Source of the DNA: Anaerolineales bacterium
GTDB lineage: Bacteria > Chloroflexota > Anaerolineae > Anaerolineales > Villigracilaceae
Direction: 5' to 3'
NCBI GenBank assembly: GCA_020847355.1
Contig: JADLCG010000289.1
Span: forward strand, 1-5,431
DNA: 5,431 nucleotides
In this document: positions 1 through 5,393 of the stretch, piece after piece
How positions within the stretch are numbered: position 1 is the first letter of the stretch
How the letters are laid out: each line of letters begins with the position of its first letter
Made by a program: the position numbers and the translations under genes
Notes under the pieces: model-generated
Databases searched by the model: none
What the model was told of the DNA's origin: nothing
Seen by the model: only the letters and a program-made list of their open reading frames with translations

Positions 1-567
1 CAAACTGCGATGGTTACGCCGGCTACATTAACCCCAACGGCTACGGAAACTAAATTCCCCACGCCCACGCAATTTGCCGTGCAAACCATGTCGGTAAATA
101 CATTAACGCCAACTTTGCTTTTCTACACTTTCACGCCCGGCACGCCCACTGTCACCGGCACATTGCCAACCGCTACCGTGAATTCAGATGCGCTAGCGCA
201 TGGCTGTAGCAACTTGAGCTTTATTCGGCATGTCAACTACCCGGATGGGACGGTGATGCAACCCGGGCAATATTTTACAAAAACCTGGAAAGTGCAAAAC
301 ACCGGAACTTGCGATTGGAAATTTCTGTATCGTTTAGCTTTTTTAAGCGGACCAAATCTGGAGCCGTCGTATCGAACTTTGGGCAGGCTGGTTCATCCGG
401 GCGGCTGGGCTGAACTTTCGGTTGATCTGACCGCGCCAACTCAGCCGGGAACACACACTGGCTATTTCCGCTTTTCAGACGGCACGAACATGTTTGGCGC
501 AACTCTCAGCGTAACGATCAAAGTCGAAGGGCCAGCCAATACGCCTAACCCAACGCCCTATCCATAA
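1..567 (+). CDS. NBR1-type Ig-like domain surface protein, 5' partial
   Basis: The frame is open to the window edge (codons Gln-Thr-Ala precede the first ATG at 10), and the first 60 residues are Thr/Pro-rich linker. The true start and any signal peptide therefore probably lie upstream. Numbering from the ATG at 10, residues 1-60 are a low-complexity linker with repeated TPT-like units. Residues about 65-172 match the Ig-like domain named after NBR1 (next to BRCA1): CSNLSFIRHVNYPDGT, then a PGQ..TKTWKVQNTGTCDW block, then PGGWAELSVDLTAP and PGTHTGYFRFSDG. C66 and C101 sit where bacterial members carry a conserved pair and may form a disulfide. A short Pro/Asn/Thr tail ends the protein. In eukaryotic NBR1 this domain mediates protein binding; bacterial members are mostly uncharacterised, so a surface binding role is inference. 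The next gene follows six bases later in the same frame. Confidence 0.85.
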   Translation, partial: QTAMVTPATLTPTATETKFPTPTQFAVQTMSVNTLTPTLLFYTFTPGTPTVTGTLPTATVNSDALAHGCSNLSFIRHVNYPDGTVMQPGQYFTKTWKVQNTGTCDWKFLYRLAFLSGPNLEPSYRTLGRLVHPGGWAELSVDLTAPTQPGTHTGYFRFSDGTNMFGATLSVTIKVEGPANTPNPTPYP

Positions 568-573
568 ATAGCA

Positions 574-1602
574 TTGAAGAAAAATCCCTTATTCTGCCTT
601 CTAAGCCTAGCGGTTGCGATTTTATTATCGCAACCGCTGGCTGTTTTGGCAAAGCCTAACGCCCAAACAATTTCCACGCCGGATCAATTGATCAACGCAG
701 TTAATGCCTTACGCCTTTCGTATGGTTTAACTCCCTTGGCAGTGCATTCGGCGCTGATGCAATCCGCCCAATCCCAAGCGGATTATATGGCTTCCACTGA
801 CGAGATCACACACGCGCGCCCAGGCGGCATAACCTACACCCAACAATTGCTTGCTTTGGGTTTTCCGCTCTCCGGCGATCTATCGCTCGGCGGTTTTCGC
901 GCCGAAAATATCTTAAGTACTTTCGGCCCGCTGGATTGGAATGGCGTTCCTCCCGCTTGGCAAGATTCCGATCACATGAATACCATGCTTTCGCAGAATT
1001 TCACGCACATCGGCGCCGGCGTTTCGCAGAAGGGCGATACCTATTATTTTGCGCTGGATTGCGCCGCCGCGACCAACACCGGCCAAATGCAGGAAGGCGC
1101 CGCCACAGCGATCGCCGCTTCAGGCTCAGGCAATACAAACGCGGCGGGCGTGAGTCAATTCATGGTTCCGATCACAAAAAGCACAGCCCGCCCAGACGGC
1201 AAGGTTTATCATAAAGTTCAATATGGGCAAACGCTGTGGAGCATCGCCATTGATTATGGCACTACGATCAAAAAAATCCAAGCCCTCAATAATTTGGGAG
1301 AAGATTTGACCATCCAGCAAGGCGAAGAATTGCTCGTCCTTGAAAACGTGACTCCGCCGCCGCCCGCCACGCCGACGCTTGCCGCATCCCCAACCACATT
1401 CGCCACGCTGACACAGTTTCCCGCCACGCCGCAAATGATCTTTCCCTTCACCGCAGTTGTCGAGCCGACCGAAACGCAAGAAGTTGAGCCAAGCGCTTCT
1501 GCGCCAATCTCCTCAAATTTTCTGGTTGTGGTCCTGATCCTCGCCGCCTTTGTCGGGGCGGGCGTAGCGGTTTGGTTAATCCGCGATCCAAAATCGGATT
1601 AG
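574..1602 (+). CDS. CAP (SCP/PR1-like) and LysM domain protein with C-terminal membrane anchor
   Basis: 342 residues starting at TTG. The start is chosen because the next in-frame Met codons would delete a clear signal peptide (MKKNP, hydrophobic stretch to about 24, likely cleavage after VLA at 26). No good Shine-Dalgarno is visible, so translation may be coupled to the upstream gene, which ends six bases before. Residues 38-164 form a CAP domain: N-terminal helix with LINAVNALRLSYGL, H80 in ITHARPGG, E111 in AENIL, and the block W129..S132..H134...ML followed by FTHIGAGV and a YYFALD strand. Residues 211-256 are a LysM domain (VYHKVQYGQTLWSIAIDYGT through a leucine-rich end), expected to bind glycan such as peptidoglycan. 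Residues 258-312 are a Pro/Thr linker. Residues 314-336 are a membrane helix followed by the charged tail RDPKSD. The product should be exported, held at the membrane outer face and touching the wall. CAP function in bacteria is poorly known. Confidence 0.9.
   Translation: MKKNPLFCLLSLAVAILLSQPLAVLAKPNAQTISTPDQLINAVNALRLSYGLTPLAVHSALMQSAQSQADYMASTDEITHARPGGITYTQQLLALGFPLSGDLSLGGFRAENILSTFGPLDWNGVPPAWQDSDHMNTMLSQNFTHIGAGVSQKGDTYYFALDCAAATNTGQMQEGAATAIAASGSGNTNAAGVSQFMVPITKSTARPDGKVYHKVQYGQTLWSIAIDYGTTIKKIQALNNLGEDLTIQQGEELLVLENVTPPPPATPTLAASPTTFATLTQFPATPQMIFPFTAVVEPTETQEVEPSASAPISSNFLVVVLILAAFVGAGVAVWLIRDPKSD
609..638. repeat. Perfect 12-bp inverted repeat with 6-nt loop inside signal-peptide codons
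   Basis: AGCGGTTGCGAT (609-620), loop TTTATT (621-626), ATCGCAACCGCT (627-638). In RNA the stem can be lengthened by a U-G pair (608/639) and a C-G pair (607/640). It starts about 35 bases after the TTG start and covers codons 12-22 of the signal peptide of the CAP-LysM gene. No long T tract follows, so it is not a classic intrinsic terminator. It could affect translation or RNA stability, but that is inference. Confidence 0.85.
1577..1601. repeat. 7-bp inverted repeat spanning the -35 region upstream of the patatin gene
   Basis: TAATCCG (1577-1583) and CGGATTA (1595-1601) are separated by 11 bases. The repeat overlaps the last codons of the CAP-LysM gene and ends two bases before TATAAT at 1604, covering the place where a -35 box would lie. 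It could be an operator or activator site, or a coincidental weak hairpin. Confidence 0.4.
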
Positions 1603-1603
1603 G

Positions 1604-1609
1604 TATAAT
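1604..1609 (+). promoter_or_regulatory. Consensus -10 box (TATAAT) for the patatin operon
   Basis: A perfect TATAAT begins one base after the TAG stop of the CAP-LysM gene, about 45 bases upstream of the patatin start. At the usual 16-18 base spacing there is no recognisable -35 box; the region reads about CCGCGA. The TGn of an extended -10 is only half present. Transcription from it would give a leader of roughly 35-40 bases. An inverted repeat covers the -35 region. Reasonable as a promoter, unproven. Confidence 0.5.
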
Positions 1610-1638
1610 TCCTCGCGTTTGCGCTATCTATAAAACGT

Positions 1639-1646
1639 AAGGAAGG
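1639..1646 (+). promoter_or_regulatory. Strong Shine-Dalgarno for the patatin-like gene
   Basis: AAGGAAGG lies seven bases before the ATG at 1654 and fixes that start. It is the strongest ribosome binding site in the window, consistent with this gene leading its operon. Confidence 0.8.
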
Positions 1647-1653
1647 TTGCTGA

Positions 1654-2535
1654 ATGGACATCGCAGTTGCATTGGGCGGGGGAGGCGCGAAGGGTAACGC
1701 TCATATTGGCGTTTTACGCCGCCTTGAGAAAGAAGGCTATAAAATTCGCGCGGCGGCTGGCACCAGTTTTGGCGGCTTGGTCGCTGTTTTGTATGCGGCT
1801 GGCAAATCGCCGGATGAAATTGAAAACATCTTCTCGACAGTGGATCAAAATAATTTATACGGGCGCGACCGTAACGAAGGACCTTCTGTGCTGGGGCTTT
1901 CTGGTATTCGCAAATTGATGGAGCCGTTATTGAGCGGCGTCACGTTTGGAGCTTTGCGTATTCCATGCGCCGTTACTGCAGTGGATGTAAAAAGCGGCAG
2001 TGAAATTACCATCTCTGAAGGCAATGTTTTGGATGGCGTTTACGCCACGATTGCCTTACCGGGAATTTTCCCGCCGCATCGCCTGGGCGATTGGGAATTG
2101 ATGGATGGCGGCGTGTTGAATCCGGTGCCAGTGAATGTGGCTCGCGCGTTAAGCCCCAGCTTGCCAGTGATTGCCGTCGTCCTCAATAACTTGTTGAGCG
2201 ATCCGGTAGTTGGTTATAAAGTCCCGGTCCCGGCTATTGTGCCGAAGGGAATCGTAAACCGCATTGCCAAAACGAACATCGCGCAGGCTTACGATATTTT
2301 CATGCGCGCCGTGGATTTGAGCAGTCGCGCAGTTTCGCGCTACCGCCTGGAAGCGGAAGCGCCGGATGTAATCATCCGCCCGGATGTGCATCATATTGAT
2401 TTATTGGACAAAATAGACGTGCATGAAGTCGCTTTGTTGGGCGAACAAGCCACCGAAGAAGCCTTGCCCAAAATCAAACAAGCCGCTTCGTGGGTTGGGC
2501 GCTTCAAACGCAAAGTAACGGGAGTTTTCAAATGA
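1654..2535 (+). CDS. Patatin-like phospholipase family protein (RssA/NTE-type serine hydrolase)
   Basis: 293 residues, the usual size for small bacterial patatin-like proteins. The Ser-Asp dyad is complete. The oxyanion loop is GGGGAKG (8-14), the nucleophile elbow GTSFG (36-40) has Ser38, and Asp151 sits in the DGG motif of LMDGGVLNPVPV. LPGIFPP (135-141), just before the DGG strand, is also typical. The family hydrolyses acyl ester bonds in phospholipids or related lipids; the substrate here is unknown. There is no signal peptide or clear membrane helix, so it is probably cytoplasmic or bound to the inner membrane face. The basic C-terminus (FKRKV) could aid membrane contact. Its stop overlaps the start of the next gene (ATGA), linking it to a two-helix membrane protein and an esterase. 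A TATAAT and strong ribosome site precede it, so it likely heads a three-gene operon. Confidence 0.92.
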   Translation: MDIAVALGGGGAKGNAHIGVLRRLEKEGYKIRAAAGTSFGGLVAVLYAAGKSPDEIENIFSTVDQNNLYGRDRNEGPSVLGLSGIRKLMEPLLSGVTFGALRIPCAVTAVDVKSGSEITISEGNVLDGVYATIALPGIFPPHRLGDWELMDGGVLNPVPVNVARALSPSLPVIAVVLNNLLSDPVVGYKVPVPAIVPKGIVNRIAKTNIAQAYDIFMRAVDLSSRAVSRYRLEAEAPDVIIRPDVHHIDLLDKIDVHEVALLGEQATEEALPKIKQAASWVGRFKRKVTGVFK

Positions 2536-2765
2536 TCCGCGATTTGCGTAAATATGCGCGCGATACAAACGTGCGCTTGGGCGTTGGCGCGGCGTTATTG
2601 TTATTCACCGTTGGCTTGGGCTTGGTCTGGCTGATTTACGGCGCCGGCGCGGCGTTGATGGGCGGGCTGTGTATTTTGGCGGCGCTCGTGCCAATCGCCT
2701 TAATTTTATTCTTTCTTTATTTGTCAGATTGGATCTTGAAGAAAACGGGACGCGATGGAAACTGA
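2532..2765 (+). CDS. Small two-helix membrane protein, function unknown
   Basis: 77 residues. I chose ATG 2532, which overlaps the patatin stop as ATGA and has GGGAG at 2520-2524 seven bases ahead. A longer frame from GTG at 2490 lacks a ribosome site and would overlap the patatin gene by 46 bases. The protein has a short charged N-terminus (MIRDLRKYARDTN), a first hydrophobic helix at about 15-37, a Gly/Ala-rich turn (YGAGAALMGG), a second helix at about 41-65, and a basic tail (LKKTGRDGN). The charge pattern suggests both ends in the cytoplasm. I recognise no family. Lying between two predicted ester/lipid hydrolases with overlaps on both sides, it might anchor or partner them at the membrane, but that rests on position alone. 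Confidence 0.8.
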   Translation: MIRDLRKYARDTNVRLGVGAALLLFTVGLGLVWLIYGAGAALMGGLCILAALVPIALILFFLYLSDWILKKTGRDGN

Positions 2766-3402
2766 ATTAATTGAATTTGACGGCTGGACTTTACGGACAA
2801 AAAATTCTACGGCGCAGAACCCAAAATTGCTCGTGCTGATTCACGGCTGGACGGGCGATGAAAACTCGATGTGGGTCTTCGCTCGGAAACTCGCGCCGCA
2901 GTATTGGATGATCGCTCCGCGCGCGCCATATCCGGCTGAGCCGAGCGGCTTTTCGTGGCGGCCGCCTCAGCCCGAACTTTTTGGCAGACCTAGCCTCGAA
3001 GCGCTTAAGCCGTCTGTTGAGGCGTTGATTCGGCTAATTGACGAGTACGCCGCTTCAGTTAAGTTAGATGCGCGGCAATTTGACGCGGTGGGTTTTAGTC
3101 AGGGCGGGGCAATGGTCAATGCGTTGGGCGCTTTATATCCTCAGCGAGTCCGCAAGATGGGCGTGTTGGCTGGCTTTGTGCCATATCAAATGGAAGAAAT
3201 TATTCAATCCAAACCGCTGGTTGGAAAAAATATTTTTGTGGCGCATGGCACGCAAGACGAGATGGTGACGATCAAACGCGCCTACGCTTCGATGGATCTG
3301 TTGAAACAAGCCGGAGCGACCGTCACTTATTTTGAAGACGCAATTGGGCATAAGATGAGCGCGAGCGGCGTTAAGGCGCTGAAAGAATATCTTGAAGATT
3401 AA
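2755..3402 (+). CDS. Alpha/beta hydrolase, phospholipase/carboxylesterase family
   Basis: 215 residues, typical of the compact phospholipase/carboxylesterase (Abhydrolase_2) family. The order of features fits: strand KLLVLIHGWTGDE (24-36) with the HG oxyanion motif (30-31), the nucleophile elbow GFSQGG (113-118) with Ser115, Asp168 in AHGTQDEMV, and His199 in IGHKMS. All three catalytic residues are visible. The family cleaves acyl esters, often of lysophospholipids or small carboxylic esters; the substrate cannot be told here. No signal peptide, so cytoplasmic. The start overlaps the preceding small membrane gene by 11 bases, with a modest GGGA four bases upstream, so translational coupling is likely. 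With the patatin it could take part in two-step deacylation of membrane lipids, which is inference. Confidence 0.9.
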   Translation: METELIEFDGWTLRTKNSTAQNPKLLVLIHGWTGDENSMWVFARKLAPQYWMIAPRAPYPAEPSGFSWRPPQPELFGRPSLEALKPSVEALIRLIDEYAASVKLDARQFDAVGFSQGGAMVNALGALYPQRVRKMGVLAGFVPYQMEEIIQSKPLVGKNIFVAHGTQDEMVTIKRAYASMDLLKQAGATVTYFEDAIGHKMSASGVKALKEYLED

Positions 3403-3420
3403 TGCTTTCTCACCGCTCAG

Positions 3421-3449
3421 TTGACGCTTAAAATGATTGAGTGTATCCT
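3421..3449 (+). promoter_or_regulatory. Sigma-70-like promoter upstream of the L,D-transpeptidase operon
   Basis: TTGACG (3421-3426) is five of six to the -35 consensus. It is followed by a 17-base spacer and TATCCT (3444-3449), four of six to the -10 consensus. Predicted transcription would start near 3456, just at the left edge of the two-hairpin element, so the whole element would form the 5' leader of the transpeptidase mRNA. Confidence 0.55.
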
Positions 3450-3453
3450 TTGC

Positions 3454-3519
3454 GTAGGTCAGGTTTGTAACCTGACTATTTTATAAAAATGAAAGCGGCA
3501 GGTTGAAAACCTGCCTTAC
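3454..3519. repeat. Two-hairpin, MITE/REP-like palindromic element
   Basis: Hairpin 1 is GTCAGGTT-TGT-AACCTGAC (3458-3476) and hairpin 2 is GGCAGGTT-GAA-AACCTGCC (3497-3515); both have perfect 8-bp stems. The arms differ at one pair, T-A against G-C, so the pairing is kept. The outer ends, GTAGGTCAGGTT (3454-3465) and AACCTGCCTTAC (3508-3519), are inverted repeats matching at 10 of 12. The core between the hairpins is AT-rich and includes the palindrome TTTTATAAAA (3479-3488). This resembles small dispersed palindromic elements seen in Chloroflexota and other genomes, but copy number cannot be judged from one window. No target duplication is evident at the flanks. It lies between the proposed promoter and the transpeptidase gene. 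Confidence 0.7.
3458..3483 (+). terminator. Possible intrinsic terminator or attenuator (hairpin plus T-rich tail)
   Basis: The first hairpin of the palindromic element (8-bp stem, 3-nt loop) is followed by TATTTTA, resembling a weak rho-independent terminator about 55 bases after the esterase stop. The stem is only half GC and the T run is interrupted. If the promoter at 3421 is real, the hairpin would act on the transpeptidase leader as well as ending the esterase operon. Confidence 0.35.
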
Positions 3520-3532
3520 AAGAAAATTGATT

Positions 3533-3538
3533 AAGGTG
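3533..3538 (+). promoter_or_regulatory. Shine-Dalgarno for the L,D-transpeptidase gene
   Basis: AAGGTG lies five bases before the ATG at 3544 and supports that start, which also places the twin-arginine motif at the very N-terminus. Confidence 0.7.
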
Positions 3539-3543
3539 AAAAA

Positions 3544-4668
3544 ATGAAAAGACCTGTTTCGCGTCGAGATTTTCTAAAGGTAGCTGGCGTGGGCTTGGGA
3601 GCTTTGGCTTTCAAACCTTTCAACTATGAAGCGCTTTATCAGCCCAAGCGTTTGCCGCAATTTCCGGCGAGCGAGATCATAGGGCGTATGACCGGCTTGA
3701 CGGATATTCGCAGTAAACCTTCGAGTAACGATCTGGTTGGCGTGCCGGTTGGAAAATTGTATGACGATAATTTGATCGAATGGCATCGTGAAGTGGTGGG
3801 CGAAGCGATTGGCTTGACGAATCAAAAATATTTGGAAGTCCCCGGCGGTTATGTGTGGTCTTCGCGCGTGCAACCGACGAAGAATCTGCCCAACACGCCG
3901 ATCACGGAAGTTCCTGCCGGTAAACCGGGCTTTTGGGTGGAAGTCACCGTGCCGTATGTGGATTTGACTCTGGAGGGCGCGCCCGCTTCGCCTTGGATTC
4001 AAAGCCTTATTCAATATCAATTTCCGCCGCGCGTTTATTACGGGCAAGTGATCTGGATTGATCAAGTGCGCCAGAGCAACGGCTTTGTGGAATATCGCTG
4101 GAACGAAAGCCCCGGGCATGGTTATGGCTTTGGCGATATTTACTGGCTGGATGGCGCCGGCGTGAAAGTCCTCACTGAGGAAGAAATCGCGCCGATCAGC
4201 CCCAACATAGACCCGGCTGAAAAGAAGATTGTCGCCAACCTAACTTACCAAACTTTATCTTGCTTTGAAGGCAATAACGAAGTTTTCTTTTGCCGTATTT
4301 CCAGCGGCGCAATTTTTGATTATCAAGGCAACCCAACCGATTCATATTCCACGCCAGTTGGCGATTTGAACACGCATTGGAAAATTATCTCGCTCAATAT
4401 GAGCGGCGGCGGCTCGGCGGCTGGTTACTCCACTCCGGCAGTTCCGTGGGATACGGTGATCTCTGGCGAAGGGATTGCGATTCACGGCGCGTTTTGGCAT
4501 AACGATTTCGGCGAACGCCGCTCGCATGGCTGTATTAACGTCACGCCGGAAGACGCGAAATGGATCTTCCGCTGGACCACGCCTTACATCTCGCTCGCGC
4601 AGTGTGAACAGCGGATGACTTGGCCCGATCACGGCACTGTGGTTACAGTGAATGAGTTAAAAGCTTAG
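3544..4668 (+). CDS. Tat-exported L,D-transpeptidase (YkuD domain)
   Basis: 374 residues. The N-terminus carries a textbook twin-arginine signal: SRRDFLK at 6-12 followed by the hydrophobic stretch VAGVGLGALAF (13-23). No clear AXA cleavage site follows, so it may stay as a membrane anchor. Residues about 48-112 look like a bacterial SH3-like wall-binding region, at lower confidence. Residues about 228-368 are the YkuD catalytic domain: the IHGAFWH block with H314 and H319, then FGERRSHGCIN with H328 and the catalytic Cys330. Asn follows CI, as in SHGC(L/I)N-type enzymes such as mycobacterial Ldts. The enzyme should form 3-3 peptidoglycan cross-links or attach proteins to the wall by attacking a tetrapeptide through Cys330. 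Other cysteines are C240, C250 and C354. ccdA follows after two bases, suggesting shared transcription and redox support of the active-site thiol. Upstream lie a promoter and the two-hairpin element. Confidence 0.92.
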   Translation: MKRPVSRRDFLKVAGVGLGALAFKPFNYEALYQPKRLPQFPASEIIGRMTGLTDIRSKPSSNDLVGVPVGKLYDDNLIEWHREVVGEAIGLTNQKYLEVPGGYVWSSRVQPTKNLPNTPITEVPAGKPGFWVEVTVPYVDLTLEGAPASPWIQSLIQYQFPPRVYYGQVIWIDQVRQSNGFVEYRWNESPGHGYGFGDIYWLDGAGVKVLTEEEIAPISPNIDPAEKKIVANLTYQTLSCFEGNNEVFFCRISSGAIFDYQGNPTDSYSTPVGDLNTHWKIISLNMSGGGSAAGYSTPAVPWDTVISGEGIAIHGAFWHNDFGERRSHGCINVTPEDAKWIFRWTTPYISLAQCEQRMTWPDHGTVVTVNELKA

Positions 4669-4670
4669 TT

Positions 4671-5393
4671 ATGGAGTTCTCTCAAATTTCAGTCGGCTTG
4701 GCGTTTTTGGCTGGGCTGGCTTCTTTTCTTTCGCCGTGCGTTTTTTCGCTTGTCCCAGCCTATGTGGGTTATTTGGGCGGGCGCGCCGCCGGCGGCGATG
4801 CGCATTCCAATCGCTGGGCTACCTTTCGGCATGGCTTGGCGTTTGTGCTTGGCTTTAGTCTGGTCTTTGTTTTATTGGGCGTGTTAGCTTCTTTAGCAGG
4901 CGGGCTTTTATATGATATCCGCACTTGGCTGGCTAAAATCGGCGGCATCGTCGTAATCATTTTCGGGTTGCACATGATCGGCGTATTGCACATCCCTTTT
5001 CTCGCTTATGACACGCGCGTTTCGCAAGCCCCAGACCCTAAGTTTGGCTATTTATCTTCTGCGTTGATGGGCGTATTCTTCTCCGCAGGTTGGTCGCCGT
5101 GCGTGGGACCCGTATTAGGCGCAATCCTCACGCTGGCTTTCAATGGCGGCTCTATCTCGCAAGGCGCGCTCTTGCTTTCCGCTTATTCGATTGGGCTTGG
5201 CATTCCTTTCTTATTAGCCGCATTAGGCATTGGCTGGGTGACTGCAATTCTGAAAAAATATAGCAAGGTGATGCGCTATGTAGAAATTGCGATGGGCATT
5301 CTATTGGTCATTGTCGGCGTTTTATTATTCACCGGCGTTTATGAATTGATCGCCCAACGGACACAGTTCTTTTGGATTGATTTTGGACTATGA
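4671..5393 (+). CDS. ccdA: CcdA-type thiol-disulfide transporter (cytochrome c biogenesis membrane protein)
   Basis: 240 residues, the usual CcdA length, with about six membrane helices (roughly 8-34, 52-78, 87-108, 128-156, 166-190, 202-224). Two internally related halves each carry the hallmark Cys-Pro region: LSPCVFSLVPAYVGYLGG (C23) and GWSPCVGPVLGAIL (C144). These two cysteines carry electrons from cytoplasmic thioredoxin across the membrane to extracytoplasmic thiol proteins, as in CcdA and the DsbD core. The start lies two bases after the transpeptidase stop with no strong ribosome site, so translation is probably coupled. The stop overlaps the next start as ATGA. No cytochrome c maturation gene is seen here, so its partner may be the neighbouring transpeptidase or an unseen thioredoxin-fold protein. 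Confidence 0.93.
   Translation: MEFSQISVGLAFLAGLASFLSPCVFSLVPAYVGYLGGRAAGGDAHSNRWATFRHGLAFVLGFSLVFVLLGVLASLAGGLLYDIRTWLAKIGGIVVIIFGLHMIGVLHIPFLAYDTRVSQAPDPKFGYLSSALMGVFFSAGWSPCVGPVLGAILTLAFNGGSISQGALLLSAYSIGLGIPFLLAALGIGWVTAILKKYSKVMRYVEIAMGILLVIVGVLLFTGVYELIAQRTQFFWIDFGL

Noticed and set aside
1126..1479. Minus-strand open frame opposite the LysM/linker part of the CAP gene
   Set aside because: Its Gly/Arg/Cys-rich composition is what antisense reading of Pro/Thr/Ala codons gives; no domain is visible.
2490..2531. Longer GTG start for the two-helix membrane protein
   Set aside because: No ribosome site precedes it, and it would overlap the patatin gene by 46 bases. The ATG at 2532 has GGGAG and an ATGA junction.
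3433..3486. 17-codon ATG frame across the first hairpin of the intergenic element
   Set aside because: Its ATG is upstream of the proposed transcript start, it has no Shine-Dalgarno, and it ends in the AT core. Not a credible leader peptide.
3489..3506. Five-codon upstream frame (MKAAG, stop) in the transpeptidase leader
   Set aside because: There is no ribosome binding site and no codon run of the kind used in attenuation; ATG arises in AT-rich sequence by chance.
3574..4119. Long minus-strand open frame (181 codons) opposite the L,D-transpeptidase gene
   Set aside because: It lies wholly antisense to a gene with clear Tat and YkuD motifs, its translation is rich in Arg/His with no recognisable domain, and it has no ribosome site that I can see. 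It is a shadow frame.
4784..4797. 14-bp GC palindrome (CGCCGCC/GGCGGCG) in ccdA
   Set aside because: It is explained by consecutive Arg/Ala/Gly codons in a GC-rich loop; such runs form palindromes readily.
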